Source: JBCCCJ01 sp039029315 (GTDB taxonomy: Bacteria; Bacteroidota; Bacteroidia; J057). From it: a stretch of DNA of 28,496 nt. The stretch covers positions 1 through 28,496 of the forward strand of contig JBCCGK010000131.1 of the NCBI GenBank assembly GCA_039029315.1, read 5' to 3'. Below the pieces are notes generated by a model that did not search any database, was not told the DNA's origin, and was given only the letters and a program-made list of their open reading frames with translations. The translations under genes were made by a program, and so were the position numbers. The stretch's first letter is position 1; each line of letters starts with the position of its first letter. Positions 1-8,368 of the stretch are shown here, one piece after another.

Positions 1-146
1 CCCTCAGGAAATTTGGCTTTTTGGAACCTGAGTGCGTCATTTTTTCTCGAAATACCTCGGTATTCCTCAAAAAAATTCCTTCTCAGAACCCAAAAATCCT
101 GCTTTCTTCAGACAAAAACCAAAATCAAGACAGTTTCTAAGCAATC
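1..146. repeat. Long imperfect palindrome, family 2 (copy C), truncated by window start
   Basis: The sequence folds on itself around position 57: AATACC at 51-56 pairs with GGTATT at 59-64. Further out ATTTTTT pairs with AAAAAAT, and GGCTTTTTGG (from 15) pairs imperfectly with the CCCAAAAATCC region ending at 99. Similarity between the arms continues to about 113, and the outer end near 129-146 contains AGACAGTTTCTAAG, which resembles the ends of the 161-bp elements at 17.6 and 24.6 kb. The reverse complement aligns by eye with the element at the far right end of the window. The left arm is cut off by the window edge. It is probably a dispersed MITE-like or REP-like repeat rather than a gene; I see no convincing coding content here. 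Confidence 0.6.
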
Positions 147-204
147 TCCAAACAATGCTTTGTTATCTCAGCTACTTTCTTTTTCTTGAGGCTGTCTACA
201 CAGG

Positions 205-251
205 TCTTCTGGTGTTGGGTGTCCAACAAGCACAGAAGGCTTCCTTTTTTT
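205..251 (+). terminator. Terminator-like hairpin with T-run upstream of rapA
   Basis: GTTGG at 214-218 pairs with CCAAC at 223-227 across a four-base GTGT loop, and CTTCT at 206-210 pairs with AGAAG at 234-238, with an internal loop between the two helices. A run of seven T follows at 245-251. On the + strand this looks like an intrinsic terminator, either for a gene left of the window or as a leader attenuator ahead of rapA, 59 bp downstream. The imperfect stem keeps confidence moderate. Confidence 0.4.
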
Positions 252-309
252 AGAACAAGACGAGTCAGCTGCATGTGAAAGATGACTTAACGCTAATTTG
301 AATCGCTTT

Positions 310-3132
310 ATGGGAAGCTTTTTTCCTGATCAAAGATGGACCAGTGAGGGGGAACCGGAACTGGGAGTCGGAATCGTTATGGACATCAGCAAAGGTCGGG
401 TGCAAATACATTTTCCCAGGTCTGATGAGACGAGACTCTATGCCATGGAACATGCGCCTTTGCGAAGAGTCCAATTCAAGCCTGGGGATACGATCATGGA
501 TGTGAACCAGCGGCCATTGCTCATTGAGCGTGTACAAGAACAGGGAGGACTGTTCTTGTATGTAGGCCTGGATAGGACCTTATCAGAGGCTGATTTGGGA
601 GAAGTGACTGTAAGTCATGGGGTGGATGATCGTCTCGCAATGGGGGAGGTTGACAGCCCGAGATTGTTCGCCTTACGCAGACAGACCCTGAAGCTTGATC
701 ATAGCCGAAGAATCTCTCCCATTCGAGGATTTGTTGGTGGGCGGATCGATTTGATTCCTCATCAGTTATATATTGCCCATGAGGTGAGTAGTCGTTATGC
801 TCCCCGAGTTCTGCTGTCGGATGAGGTGGGTCTAGGCAAAACGATAGAGGCTTGCCTGATCCTTCATCGCTTACTGTTGAGCGGAAGAATTTCGCGGGTC
901 TTGATCCTCGTCCCGGAGTCCTTGGTACATCAGTGGTTTGTCGAAATCCTTCGGCGATTTAATCTATGGTTTCACATTTTTGATGAAGCGCGTTGTGTGG
1001 CTCTTGATGACAGCGCGCCAGATGGCAACCCTTTTTTGGACGATCAGCTCATTATTTGTAGTACAGCCTTTTTGGCTGGTTCAGAACGGAGAGCCCGTCA
1101 GGCGTTGGCGGCGAGTTGGGACATGCTGGTTGTAGATGAAGCCCACCATCTGGCGTGGTCGGTCGAGCAAGCAAGCCCTGCCTATGGTGTGGTTGAATTA
1201 TTGAGCAAAGTCGCAAAGGGATTGCTGCTTCTGACAGCTACTCCTGAGCAATTGGGCTTGCAAAGTCATTTTGCCCGCCTTCGACTACTGGACCCGGATC
1301 GGTATCCGGACTTTCATACATTCAGAAACGAATCTATAGATCATCAGGCAGTTGCTGACCTTGTGGAAAATCTGGCGTCGGACGCATCTCTGAGTTCCGC
1401 TGACAAGGATCTGTTGGGATCCCTGTTGGGGGAGGAAAGACGTGCCTTGGCCTTGGAGGAAAGAGATGCTGGGAAGAAGCATCTCATCGAAGATCTGCTG
1501 GACCAGCATGGACCGGGCAGGGTTGTCTTCCGAAATACCAGATCAGCCATGAGCGGATTCCCACAGCGAAAGCCCCTTCTGATTCCACTTCAGGCAGCAA
1601 GGGATCATGCCGAATGGATCGAACGAATGAGAGCGGAATATGCGGCCGATGTTGATCCTTCTATCCAGGAACAATATTGGTTTGAAGACGACCCAAGAGT
1701 GACCTGGCTTATCAAGAAGATGAAGAAGCTATTCCCAGCAAAAGTACTGCTCATCTGTAGGAGCAAAAAAAAGGTGCTTGCACTGGACAAGGCTTTGCGT
1801 GAACGTAGCAATCTGAAAGTGGGAGTATTTCATGAGGATCTGACAATTGTGCAAAGAGATAGAAATGCAGCCTGGTTCGCTGAAGCCTCAGGGGCGCGTT
1901 TGCTGTTGTGTTCTGAAATTGGAAGCGAAGGGAGAAATTTCCAATTTGCCCACCATCTCATTCTGTTCGATTTGCCCTTACAGCCTGAGTTGCTGGAACA
2001 GCGGATCGGACGTCTGGACCGCATTGGTCAGACAAAAGATATCCGAATCCACCTGCCATATCTCATTGGGAGTCCTCAGGAAGTGCTTGTCAAGTGGTAT
2101 CACGAAGGCTTAAAGGCTTTTGAGCAGAACCTGGAAGGGGGCAATCAACTGGCGCAGGCATTTGGGGATAGACTGCTCAATACTTCTCATGCAGTAGCCT
2201 CCTCAGCGTCTGCCAAAGCACTCAAGTCATTGATCGCTGATACAGCTATTTTTCAGCAAGAACTCAAGGAAACGCTGGCAAACGGTCGAGATCGACTGCT
2301 TGAGATGAATTCCTTTCGTCCAGCGATTGCTCGCAAACTGGTGGAGCAAATCCGGGAAGAAGATTCAGATATGAGTCTGGAAACATATATGCTTCATGTC
2401 TTCGAAGATGTAGGGGTGGAAATAGAAGACCTTGCTCCTCGCACCTATTTACTTCATCCTTCTCATCAACATAGCGAAGCCTTTCCTTCTATTCCTGATG
2501 GAGGGATTTCCGTTACCTTCGATCGGAAACGAGCCCTCAGCCGTGAAGATATGAGTTTTCTCAGTTGGGACCATCCGATGGTGACAGGGGCGATAGATAT
2601 GATCCTAAGTTTAGGAACAGGAAACGCCAGTTTTGGAATTCTTCGAGACAAAGGAACACCTGGCATACTTCTAGAAGCATTGTTTGTGCTCGAAACGGTA
2701 GGGGGACAGGACATCCATGTGGATCGGTTTCTTCCCCAAACACCATTAAGGGTGGTAGTGGATCATGCTGGAAATGACCGAACAGAGGCATATCCTGTTG
2801 AGCTTTTGGATCAACGCCTGATCCCGGGGCAGATGGATAGCTTGCTCGACAATGAAGTATTGATGGAGACCATCCTTCCCAATATGATCTCCGATGCCAC
2901 GCATGTTGCAGAAATGCTTGCCAAAACCGAAGTCTCGCAAGGCCTTCAGCGCATGACTGCTACCCTGAACCACGAAATAGAGCGACTCACTTCCCTGCAT
3001 CTGAAAAACAACCACATTCGCCCGGAAGAAATTCAGATTGCCAAAGAAGAAAGGGGGAAACTAGCTGCGCTGATCCAGGATGCACATATTCGATTGGATG
3101 CGCTCCAACTCATTCAGAAAGGAGATCTTTAG
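310..3132 (+). CDS. rapA: RNA polymerase-associated protein RapA (HepA), SWI2/SNF2 ATPase
   Basis: RapA binds core RNA polymerase and uses ATP hydrolysis to recycle stalled polymerase after transcription. The protein (940 aa from this start) is close to the usual ~968 aa and follows the enterobacterial protein from end to end. Residues 1-110 are the tandem Tudor-like N-terminal region. Walker A DEVGLGKT is at about 171-178, the DEAH box at 276-279, then TATPEQLG (motif III), and motif VI EQRIGRLDRIGQ in the second RecA lobe. The C-terminal RapA-specific region, with FDR..ALSRED and RFLPQTPLR, is also present. A TTG at 298 is in frame, but the ATG at 310 lines up with the normal RapA start (short leader then QRW), so I chose it. 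It is the only + strand gene here and ends 66 bp from the convergent Crp/Fnr gene. Such strong likeness to the proteobacterial protein in a Bacteroidota setting suggests old horizontal transfer. Confidence 0.95.
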   Translation: MGSFFPDQRWTSEGEPELGVGIVMDISKGRVQIHFPRSDETRLYAMEHAPLRRVQFKPGDTIMDVNQRPLLIERVQEQGGLFLYVGLDRTLSEADLGEVTVSHGVDDRLAMGEVDSPRLFALRRQTLKLDHSRRISPIRGFVGGRIDLIPHQLYIAHEVSSRYAPRVLLSDEVGLGKTIEACLILHRLLLSGRISRVLILVPESLVHQWFVEILRRFNLWFHIFDEARCVALDDSAPDGNPFLDDQLIICSTAFLAGSERRARQALAASWDMLVVDEAHHLAWSVEQASPAYGVVELLSKVAKGLLLLTATPEQLGLQSHFARLRLLDPDRYPDFHTFRNESIDHQAVADLVENLASDASLSSADKDLLGSLLGEERRALALEERDAGKKHLIEDLLDQHGPGRVVFRNTRSAMSGFPQRKPLLIPLQAARDHAEWIERMRAEYAADVDPSIQEQYWFEDDPRVTWLIKKMKKLFPAKVLLICRSKKKVLALDKALRERSNLKVGVFHEDLTIVQRDRNAAWFAEASGARLLLCSEIGSEGRNFQFAHHLILFDLPLQPELLEQRIGRLDRIGQTKDIRIHLPYLIGSPQEVLVKWYHEGLKAFEQNLEGGNQLAQAFGDRLLNTSHAVASSASAKALKSLIADTAIFQQELKETLANGRDRLLEMNSFRPAIARKLVEQIREEDSDMSLETYMLHVFEDVGVEIEDLAPRTYLLHPSHQHSEAFPSIPDGGISVTFDRKRALSREDMSFLSWDHPMVTGAIDMILSLGTGNASFGILRDKGTPGILLEALFVLETVGGQDIHVDRFLPQTPLRVVVDHAGNDRTEAYPVELLDQRLIPGQMDSLLDNEVLMETILPNMISDATHVAEMLAKTEVSQGLQRMTATLNHEIERLTSLHLKNNHIRPEEIQIAKEERGKLAALIQDAHIRLDALQLIQKGDL

Positions 3133-3198
3133 CTTTTTGACCCGACAAGCTCAGTCTGTTCATTTCCCAAAGACCAAGGCAGATGTATCGCCCACTCT

Positions 3199-3789
3199 CT
3201 ACTTTTTGTGGCGCGGATAGTTCGCAATTCTTTTGCGAATTCTGCTCAGTGATTCGGGCTTTACACCGATGTAGCTTGCCAGTTGATATTGTGGAACCCT
3301 TTGAAGCAACTTTGGTCGTTTTGCTTGCACATCCATATACCGTTGTTCGGGGCTGTTGGTGATATACCTTGCAAACTCAGCCTGTTGTTTTGCGATTTCA
3401 CTTTGTAGGATGAGCATGGACAATTCCTGAAAGGCAGGGAATTGTTTGAGCATTTCATTTCCTTTCTGGTCATTTGCAACAACCAGGGCACATTCTTCCA
3501 CACATTCCAAATAATAAGGGGACAGTTTATCGTCTTCATTGCTGCTGACAGGGAGAATCCATTCTTCTTCTGTGAAAAAATTGGATGTTTTTTCCTCTCC
3601 ATTAACGAGGTAGTACTGTCTGACACATCCTTTGATGACAAAGTAATTGTCCTGAAAGCTATCTCCTTCTCGAAGTAAGATGGTTCCTTTTTTTACGATG
3701 CTAATTTCCAGATCCTTCAGGATGATATCTTGCTCCGCCTCAGTCAGGGGGCGAAATTTCGAGAAGTATTCAATGAGTATTTTCTCCAT
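3199..3789 (-). CDS. Crp/Fnr-family transcriptional regulator
   Basis: This is a 196-aa cytoplasmic regulator of the common Bacteroidota Crp/Fnr type. Residues ~5-120 form a cyclic-nucleotide-binding-like beta-roll: the segment KKGTILLREGD and the following NYFVIKGCVRQYY are the usual strands around the effector pocket. The C-terminal part is a winged helix-turn-helix, with the recognition region at QLASYIGVKPESLSRIRKRI near residues 167-186. The canonical Crp cAMP-binding arginine/serine pair and Fnr N-terminal cysteines are not evident, so the ligand is unknown. It lies 68 bp downstream of the serine hydrolase gene on the same strand and may be the last gene of that transcript, possibly regulating its neighbours; that is inference. 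The ATG start gives a full domain. Confidence 0.85.
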   Translation of the reverse strand: MEKILIEYFSKFRPLTEAEQDIILKDLEISIVKKGTILLREGDSFQDNYFVIKGCVRQYYLVNGEEKTSNFFTEEEWILPVSSNEDDKLSPYYLECVEECALVVANDQKGNEMLKQFPAFQELSMLILQSEIAKQQAEFARYITNSPEQRYMDVQAKRPKLLQRVPQYQLASYIGVKPESLSRIRKRIANYPRHKK

Positions 3790-3857
3790 GTGAGTGCCAG
3801 ACCTATGTTATTGGGGAAAATCTTTTTCGACATCGAAAGGAGGACCGGATGAATCAT

Positions 3858-5420
3858 TCAGGGCCTGTCTCCTCTCTCAATCTGACGTATTTTTTCCTTA
3901 GTTGCAATAATTGTAGAGTCAAGGAGCAAACACTGCTTGAATTGGAGGAGGGCATTCACCGTATCTCCCCTGGCAAGTAAGCCATCTCCATAACTGTCAA
4001 AGACATTGGCAGAGGTCGGAAATTCCTCTGTATTCAGTCGAAAAATGGCGACAGCCTCCTCGGCATGATCCGTTGCCAGCAGTTGATAGCCCAGACTATT
4101 CAGTTCACCTTCTCCAAACCAGTACTCATCTGCTTGCTCGGATTTGAGATGCTTGTATGCTACCACTGCTGCCTCAGCTCCCTCATTCATGATGACTTTT
4201 CCAATAGCCTCGGCAATTGAGAGTCGCGGGATCGCGTAGGGTTCATGATGTAAGATATTGGTTAAGCCCTGCATAACAGGCCCAAAATATCTGCCGGAAT
4301 TGTTGGTGAGAATGATGATACAATTGTCTTCCTCTATCTCTCTGAGTATATAGGTTACGAAGCCTACCCAGCCTCCAGTATGCGCAACTACTTTTTTTCC
4401 GCTGAGTGAGCTGTCGATGAACCAGCCAAAGCCATAGCGGCTTGTGTCTCCATCGTTGAGTATGCCAGGAGTAAATGCCTCTTCTCGCGTGCTGGAAGAA
4501 ATGAGGGCGTCGGTATACAAGATCCTGTCCCATTTCACCAGATCTTCCAGGGTAGAGTAAATTCCACCATCTCCCTGAGCAGCATTTAAGAAATGAGCAT
4601 CATGGGAGATGAGATCCGTTCCGTTCATGCCTAGTCTGAATCCAAATACGCGATTGGGCATGAGGGGGTCTGGTCCGATCTTGTAAGAATAGACGACCGT
4701 GTTGGACATATTGGCAGGCTCAAAGATTTGCTCATTCAGGTATTGCTCAAACGGCATACCTGATATCCGGGTGATGATGGAGGCGAGCAATACGTAGCCG
4801 GTATTGCTGTATTCCCACTGTTCTCCAGGCTGAAATCTGACTGCTGGCGTCTTATCGGCTAGAAAACGGATGATGTCTTCATTCCCGGAAATGAACTTAT
4901 CAGGATCATCCACTGTTAAGTCGGGATACCATGCTTCCATCATATGAGCGTAATAATCAGGGAGGCCGGACATATGATGAAGCAGATGCCGGATGGTGAT
5001 TCCCTGATATGGCAACTCCGGAAGTATATCCCGAATGTCCTGATCATAGCTGAGTTGTCCTTTCTCTTTGAGAATCATAATTCCCATGGCTGTGAATTGC
5101 TTGCTCACAGATCCTAATCTAAACACTGAATTCAGACTCAGGGAATCAATGGGATCGATATTGCTCAGTCCAAATGCGCCTTGATAGATAATTTCTCCCT
5201 CTTTCAGGATCAGGGCATTCCCATTGAACTGCCCTCTGGCATATGCCTGAGAAAGAAATTGTTCATACGCTGAGGCGTGCGTTTCTTTTTCAGTCTGACA
5301 AGCGAATAAGAAACAGGAAATGATTAGGAGGAATCCGCTAACAGAGGTGAGGGTCGGATAGATAAAAATAGGCATCCGTAATTGTTGGTAAGTGGATATA
5401 GCGAGTAGATGTGTTGTCAT
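3858..5420 (-). CDS. Serine hydrolase (class C beta-lactamase fold) lipoprotein with C-terminal TPR-like region
   Basis: This 520-aa exported hydrolase belongs to the beta-lactamase/D-aminopeptidase (Pfam Beta-lactamase) superfamily, whose members cleave or transfer peptides and esters through a serine acyl-enzyme. The N-terminal hydrophobic stretch ends in a lipobox LFAC with Cys41, so it is probably a lipoprotein. Catalytic motifs are complete: S104-V-S-K107, Y204-S-N206 and H347-T-G349. The last ~100 residues carry TPR-like helices (LGYQLLATDHAEEAVAIF and a second repeat), a layout common in Bacteroidota. An internal Met at residue 16 is a possible start, but the longer form supplies the positive charge a signal peptide needs and has an AGGA-like site just upstream. 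It lies 51 bp downstream of the binding-fold protein gene and upstream of the Crp/Fnr gene. The natural substrate cannot be told from sequence; a true antibiotic-resistance role is unlikely. Confidence 0.85.
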   Translation of the reverse strand: MTTHLLAISTYQQLRMPIFIYPTLTSVSGFLLIISCFLFACQTEKETHASAYEQFLSQAYARGQFNGNALILKEGEIIYQGAFGLSNIDPIDSLSLNSVFRLGSVSKQFTAMGIMILKEKGQLSYDQDIRDILPELPYQGITIRHLLHHMSGLPDYYAHMMEAWYPDLTVDDPDKFISGNEDIIRFLADKTPAVRFQPGEQWEYSNTGYVLLASIITRISGMPFEQYLNEQIFEPANMSNTVVYSYKIGPDPLMPNRVFGFRLGMNGTDLISHDAHFLNAAQGDGGIYSTLEDLVKWDRILYTDALISSSTREEAFTPGILNDGDTSRYGFGWFIDSSLSGKKVVAHTGGWVGFVTYILREIEEDNCIIILTNNSGRYFGPVMQGLTNILHHEPYAIPRLSIAEAIGKVIMNEGAEAAVVAYKHLKSEQADEYWFGEGELNSLGYQLLATDHAEEAVAIFRLNTEEFPTSANVFDSYGDGLLARGDTVNALLQFKQCLLLDSTIIATKEKIRQIERGDRP

Positions 5421-5471
5421 TGCTGTTCCTATTTTGCTGAGGGAGGGAGGACGAATTGGGTGGAAGAGGGA

Positions 5472-6332
5472 CTACCTTCGCCAGACCAAGTCTGCTAAGG
5501 CGATTTCTCCTTCTATGATTTCCGCTACTTTGAGATTATGCACAACACTTCGCAACATTTTGTCACTCACCCAGCCATGAATCGCCCATTCTGTCGCATG
5601 GTACCAGCGCTCTACATCTTTTTGTTTTTGTCCATATCGTTCCGCCACGAGTGTGATATTATCATCTGATTGCATGAATTTGTCGCAACTATCGTGGATT
5701 GTCCTGAGCATCCGAATCACAGAATCGGGTTCCCTGTCCAGAATCTCATTGGTTGCCGCAATCATAAAACACGGCCAAGGGGTGATAAACTTTCCGATCC
5801 GTCTCAACTGCCCCTGATCTACATAGGGTTTGGTGGTATATTTTTCCCAAAAAAACACGTCTGTAGATAAATTGCCCAGTGATTCGAGCGCACCATCCAG
5901 GTTTTTGATGATGGTAAATTGCTCTCGGGATATCTTTTTGTCGTTGATGGTGGCATCTACAATCGCCATCAGATGTGAGCCAGAGCCAAATCGGCTGATT
6001 GCGTACTGCTTGTCATAGATGTCTTTGAGATGCTCCAAACGATTGTTGGCTCCGGTATGTACGCCCCAAATAAGGGGGGTATTCACATAGCCAGAAATGA
6101 TCTTACTCTTGTTGCCTGCAATGATGTCCTTGATGATGCCTTCAGTCAGGAGAATACAAGCGTCCACTTCCCCATTTCTCAAGGCCTGTGTCATCTGACC
6201 CGTCCCCCCTTTAAAGGTTGTCCATTCCATTTGTACTCCTCTGGATTCGAAACTGCCATCCTCTATGGCTAAATGGATGGGTAGATTGAAATGTTCAGGA
6301 ACGCCGCCTACTCTTAGTGTTGTCGTCTTCAT
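5472..6332 (-). CDS. Cytosolic periplasmic-binding-protein-fold protein (NMT1/SsuA-like, Ca3427-like)
   Basis: This 286-aa protein has the type II periplasmic-binding-protein pattern: LRVGGVPEHFNLPIHLAIEDG at the N-terminus, GGTGQMTQALRNGEVDACILLTEG around residues 41-65, and GSGSHLMA near 116. It resembles NMT1/THI5/SsuA-type substrate-binding proteins. It has no signal peptide or lipobox, and no ABC permease or ATPase gene lies nearby, so it is unlikely to be an ordinary uptake receptor. The VPEHF opening recalls the Ca3427 family, signal-less binding-fold proteins shared by some fungi and bacteria; that assignment is from memory. The start is well supported by GAGGA at 6339-6343, a few bases before the ATG. 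The serine hydrolase gene follows after 51 bp and may be co-transcribed. The ligand is unknown. Confidence 0.75.
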   Translation of the reverse strand: MKTTTLRVGGVPEHFNLPIHLAIEDGSFESRGVQMEWTTFKGGTGQMTQALRNGEVDACILLTEGIIKDIIAGNKSKIISGYVNTPLIWGVHTGANNRLEHLKDIYDKQYAISRFGSGSHLMAIVDATINDKKISREQFTIIKNLDGALESLGNLSTDVFFWEKYTTKPYVDQGQLRRIGKFITPWPCFMIAATNEILDREPDSVIRMLRTIHDSCDKFMQSDDNITLVAERYGQKQKDVERWYHATEWAIHGWVSDKMLRSVVHNLKVAEIIEGEIALADLVWRR

Positions 6333-6614
6333 AACTGATCCTCGGAAACTGGAATTTGTTTATATTTTTTGGAAATGGAGTGTTGTGATCTGAGGCATGG
6401 CTACCGACTGCCTCAATAAGTTTGATGAGCAAGAATCGATCATGCTAGTCATTCAGGTTGGAAATATACTCAAAATTCATATCCGATGATTGAGGGAAGG
6501 GAATGCGTATGGGAGATCCATGAATAGGCAGGACAAAGGGATTGCCATCATGCTTGCCACTAGGCCCATGAGGAGATCTCTCACGACATGATTGACAGAT
6601 GCCAACTGTTCAGC

Positions 6615-8126
6615 CTATTCCTCCACGCCCAATTCTTTCAGCATCCGAATGCCATTGTCATTGTCTGGATTTAATTGCACGGATTTTCGATAATTGTTGA
6701 TGGCCTCTTCTTTGTTGCCAAGTGCTCTCAGGACTTCTCCATAGCTGTCATAGAGGTTAAAAGCAGTGGGAAATGCTTCAATAGCAAGTCTTAGTACCTC
6801 GGCTGCTGTTTCTCCTCTATTGGATTGTAACAGTTTATAACTGACAACATTCATTTCATCTTCGCTGAGGTAGTACTTCTTGTTTTTCTTATTTTTTTTG
6901 TAAAACTGAACGCCTTCTGTGCTGCCTTTTTCCTCTATTGCCTCTAACAAGGAATAGGCAAGCGACTGCGTGGGAAAGTCATAAGGTTGATCATAGAGAA
7001 TTCCCATGATCCCTTTGGTCATGGCATTAAGGGGGGCTCTTCTGATGTTGCTCAACAGAATAATGGATGATTTGCTGGAGGGAATTCGGGTAAATATGGC
7101 ACAGAACCCATCGATCACACCATCATGTCCGATGGTTTGTAGCTGCTCGCTTGAATTGCCAATGGGCTTATCCTTGATACTCCACCCATATCCATACTGC
7201 CCGCCATAGTCAGGATCAGCTATGTGTGGGTGAAAAATTAACTCTAAATACTTGTTGGGGACCAACCGCTCCGAATATAAGGCCTGGTCCCAGAGGAATA
7301 AATCTTCAACTGTAGAATACAAGGCCCCTGCTGCATATACCGAAGACATATCTACATAATTGGCATTGTAGTATTCTCCCCAATTTTTGAAATAGCCGGA
7401 TGCCCTGTTTTTTGATAGTGGTCGGTGTTTATCAAAGCCTGTATTCTTCATGTTGAGCGGGGCAAATATTCTGTCTCTCAAGACTTGTTCATAGGGGTTG
7501 TTTGTGACTGTTTCGAGTATGTATCCCAGGACTGTATATCCAGCATTGCAATAGCTGAATGTTTCTCCGGGCGTGAATTCAAGTGGCAAAGCCGAAAATT
7601 GCGCGACCAGTTTTGCCGGAGAATGATTGTCAGGCTTGATGACTTTGTCGTTTGCAGATTCATACGAATTCGGAATTCCAGATGAATGTGTCAGCAGATG
7701 ATGGATCGTAATTTTCTTACCATTCTCCTGGGGATAATCGGGCAGGTAGGTTGAGATTGGTGCATGTAAGTCGAGTTTGTTTTCAGAGACCAATTGAACA
7801 ATTGCCATGGCTGTAAACTGTTTGCTGATCGATGCGATCCGGAATTTTGTGTCTGTCTGGTTGGCGATGTCCCATTCCATATTGGCCAATCCCAGACCCT
7901 TCTGGTACAGAATGCTGCCCGCTTCAGCAACGAGAACTGCTCCATTGAATTCTCCATAGTCTGCATAGGTGCCAATAAGCTTGTCGAGTTCATCGCTTTT
8001 GTTGTGTTCAACAGCTTTGAGGGAATTGTGCTGAGGGGAGGAAGTGGATTGGCTACTACAGGATGAGATGAAGAGGAGAATAATCAGGAATTGATAGACA
8101 GGGGAGAGTACATAAGGGTTCTTCAT
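6615..8126 (-). CDS. Serine hydrolase (class C beta-lactamase fold) lipoprotein with C-terminal TPR-like region
   Basis: A second member of the beta-lactamase-fold serine hydrolase family, and a paralogue of the gene at 3858-5420 with the same domain order. From the ATG at 8126 (503 aa) the signal peptide runs into a lipobox ISSC with Cys23, so a lipoprotein is predicted. Catalytic motifs are S99-I-S-K102, Y192-C-N194 and H334-D-G336. The C-terminal ~100 residues contain two TPR-like helix pairs (LLQSNRGETAAEVLRLAIEAF and LGNKEEAINNYRKSVQLNP). A TTG five codons upstream is an alternative start, but the ATG gives a cleaner signal peptide. It stands alone, with 282 bp on its downstream side and 242 bp upstream, and I see no clear promoter. 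The substrate is unknown. Confidence 0.85.
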   Translation of the reverse strand: MKNPYVLSPVYQFLIILLFISSCSSQSTSSPQHNSLKAVEHNKSDELDKLIGTYADYGEFNGAVLVAEAGSILYQKGLGLANMEWDIANQTDTKFRIASISKQFTAMAIVQLVSENKLDLHAPISTYLPDYPQENGKKITIHHLLTHSSGIPNSYESANDKVIKPDNHSPAKLVAQFSALPLEFTPGETFSYCNAGYTVLGYILETVTNNPYEQVLRDRIFAPLNMKNTGFDKHRPLSKNRASGYFKNWGEYYNANYVDMSSVYAAGALYSTVEDLFLWDQALYSERLVPNKYLELIFHPHIADPDYGGQYGYGWSIKDKPIGNSSEQLQTIGHDGVIDGFCAIFTRIPSSKSSIILLSNIRRAPLNAMTKGIMGILYDQPYDFPTQSLAYSLLEAIEEKGSTEGVQFYKKNKKNKKYYLSEDEMNVVSYKLLQSNRGETAAEVLRLAIEAFPTAFNLYDSYGEVLRALGNKEEAINNYRKSVQLNPDNDNGIRMLKELGVEE

Positions 8127-8368
8127 TTGCTTTTTTTCCAAAGCTAGGAGAAAGCTTCCTTATCAAGACCTTAGCAACTGTAAAATGATGTAAATCGAAC
8201 GTAAATGTTGGTTCTCATTTCTTGAGGTATTCAAGCTGGTAGGGAATGAGCTAGATCGAGATGACTGAGATCCTGAGACAGAACTTGCTGTCTATAGAAT
8301 CCGGGAGAAGCTGTCTGCTTGAAGACTCGACAAGTCAATGACCATTCTCCGCGATGACATTGTCCGTA

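Noticed and set aside
32..253. A + strand open frame of 73 codons before rapA.
   Set aside because: It is made largely of the palindromic repeat and the terminator-like hairpin and has no protein-like pattern.
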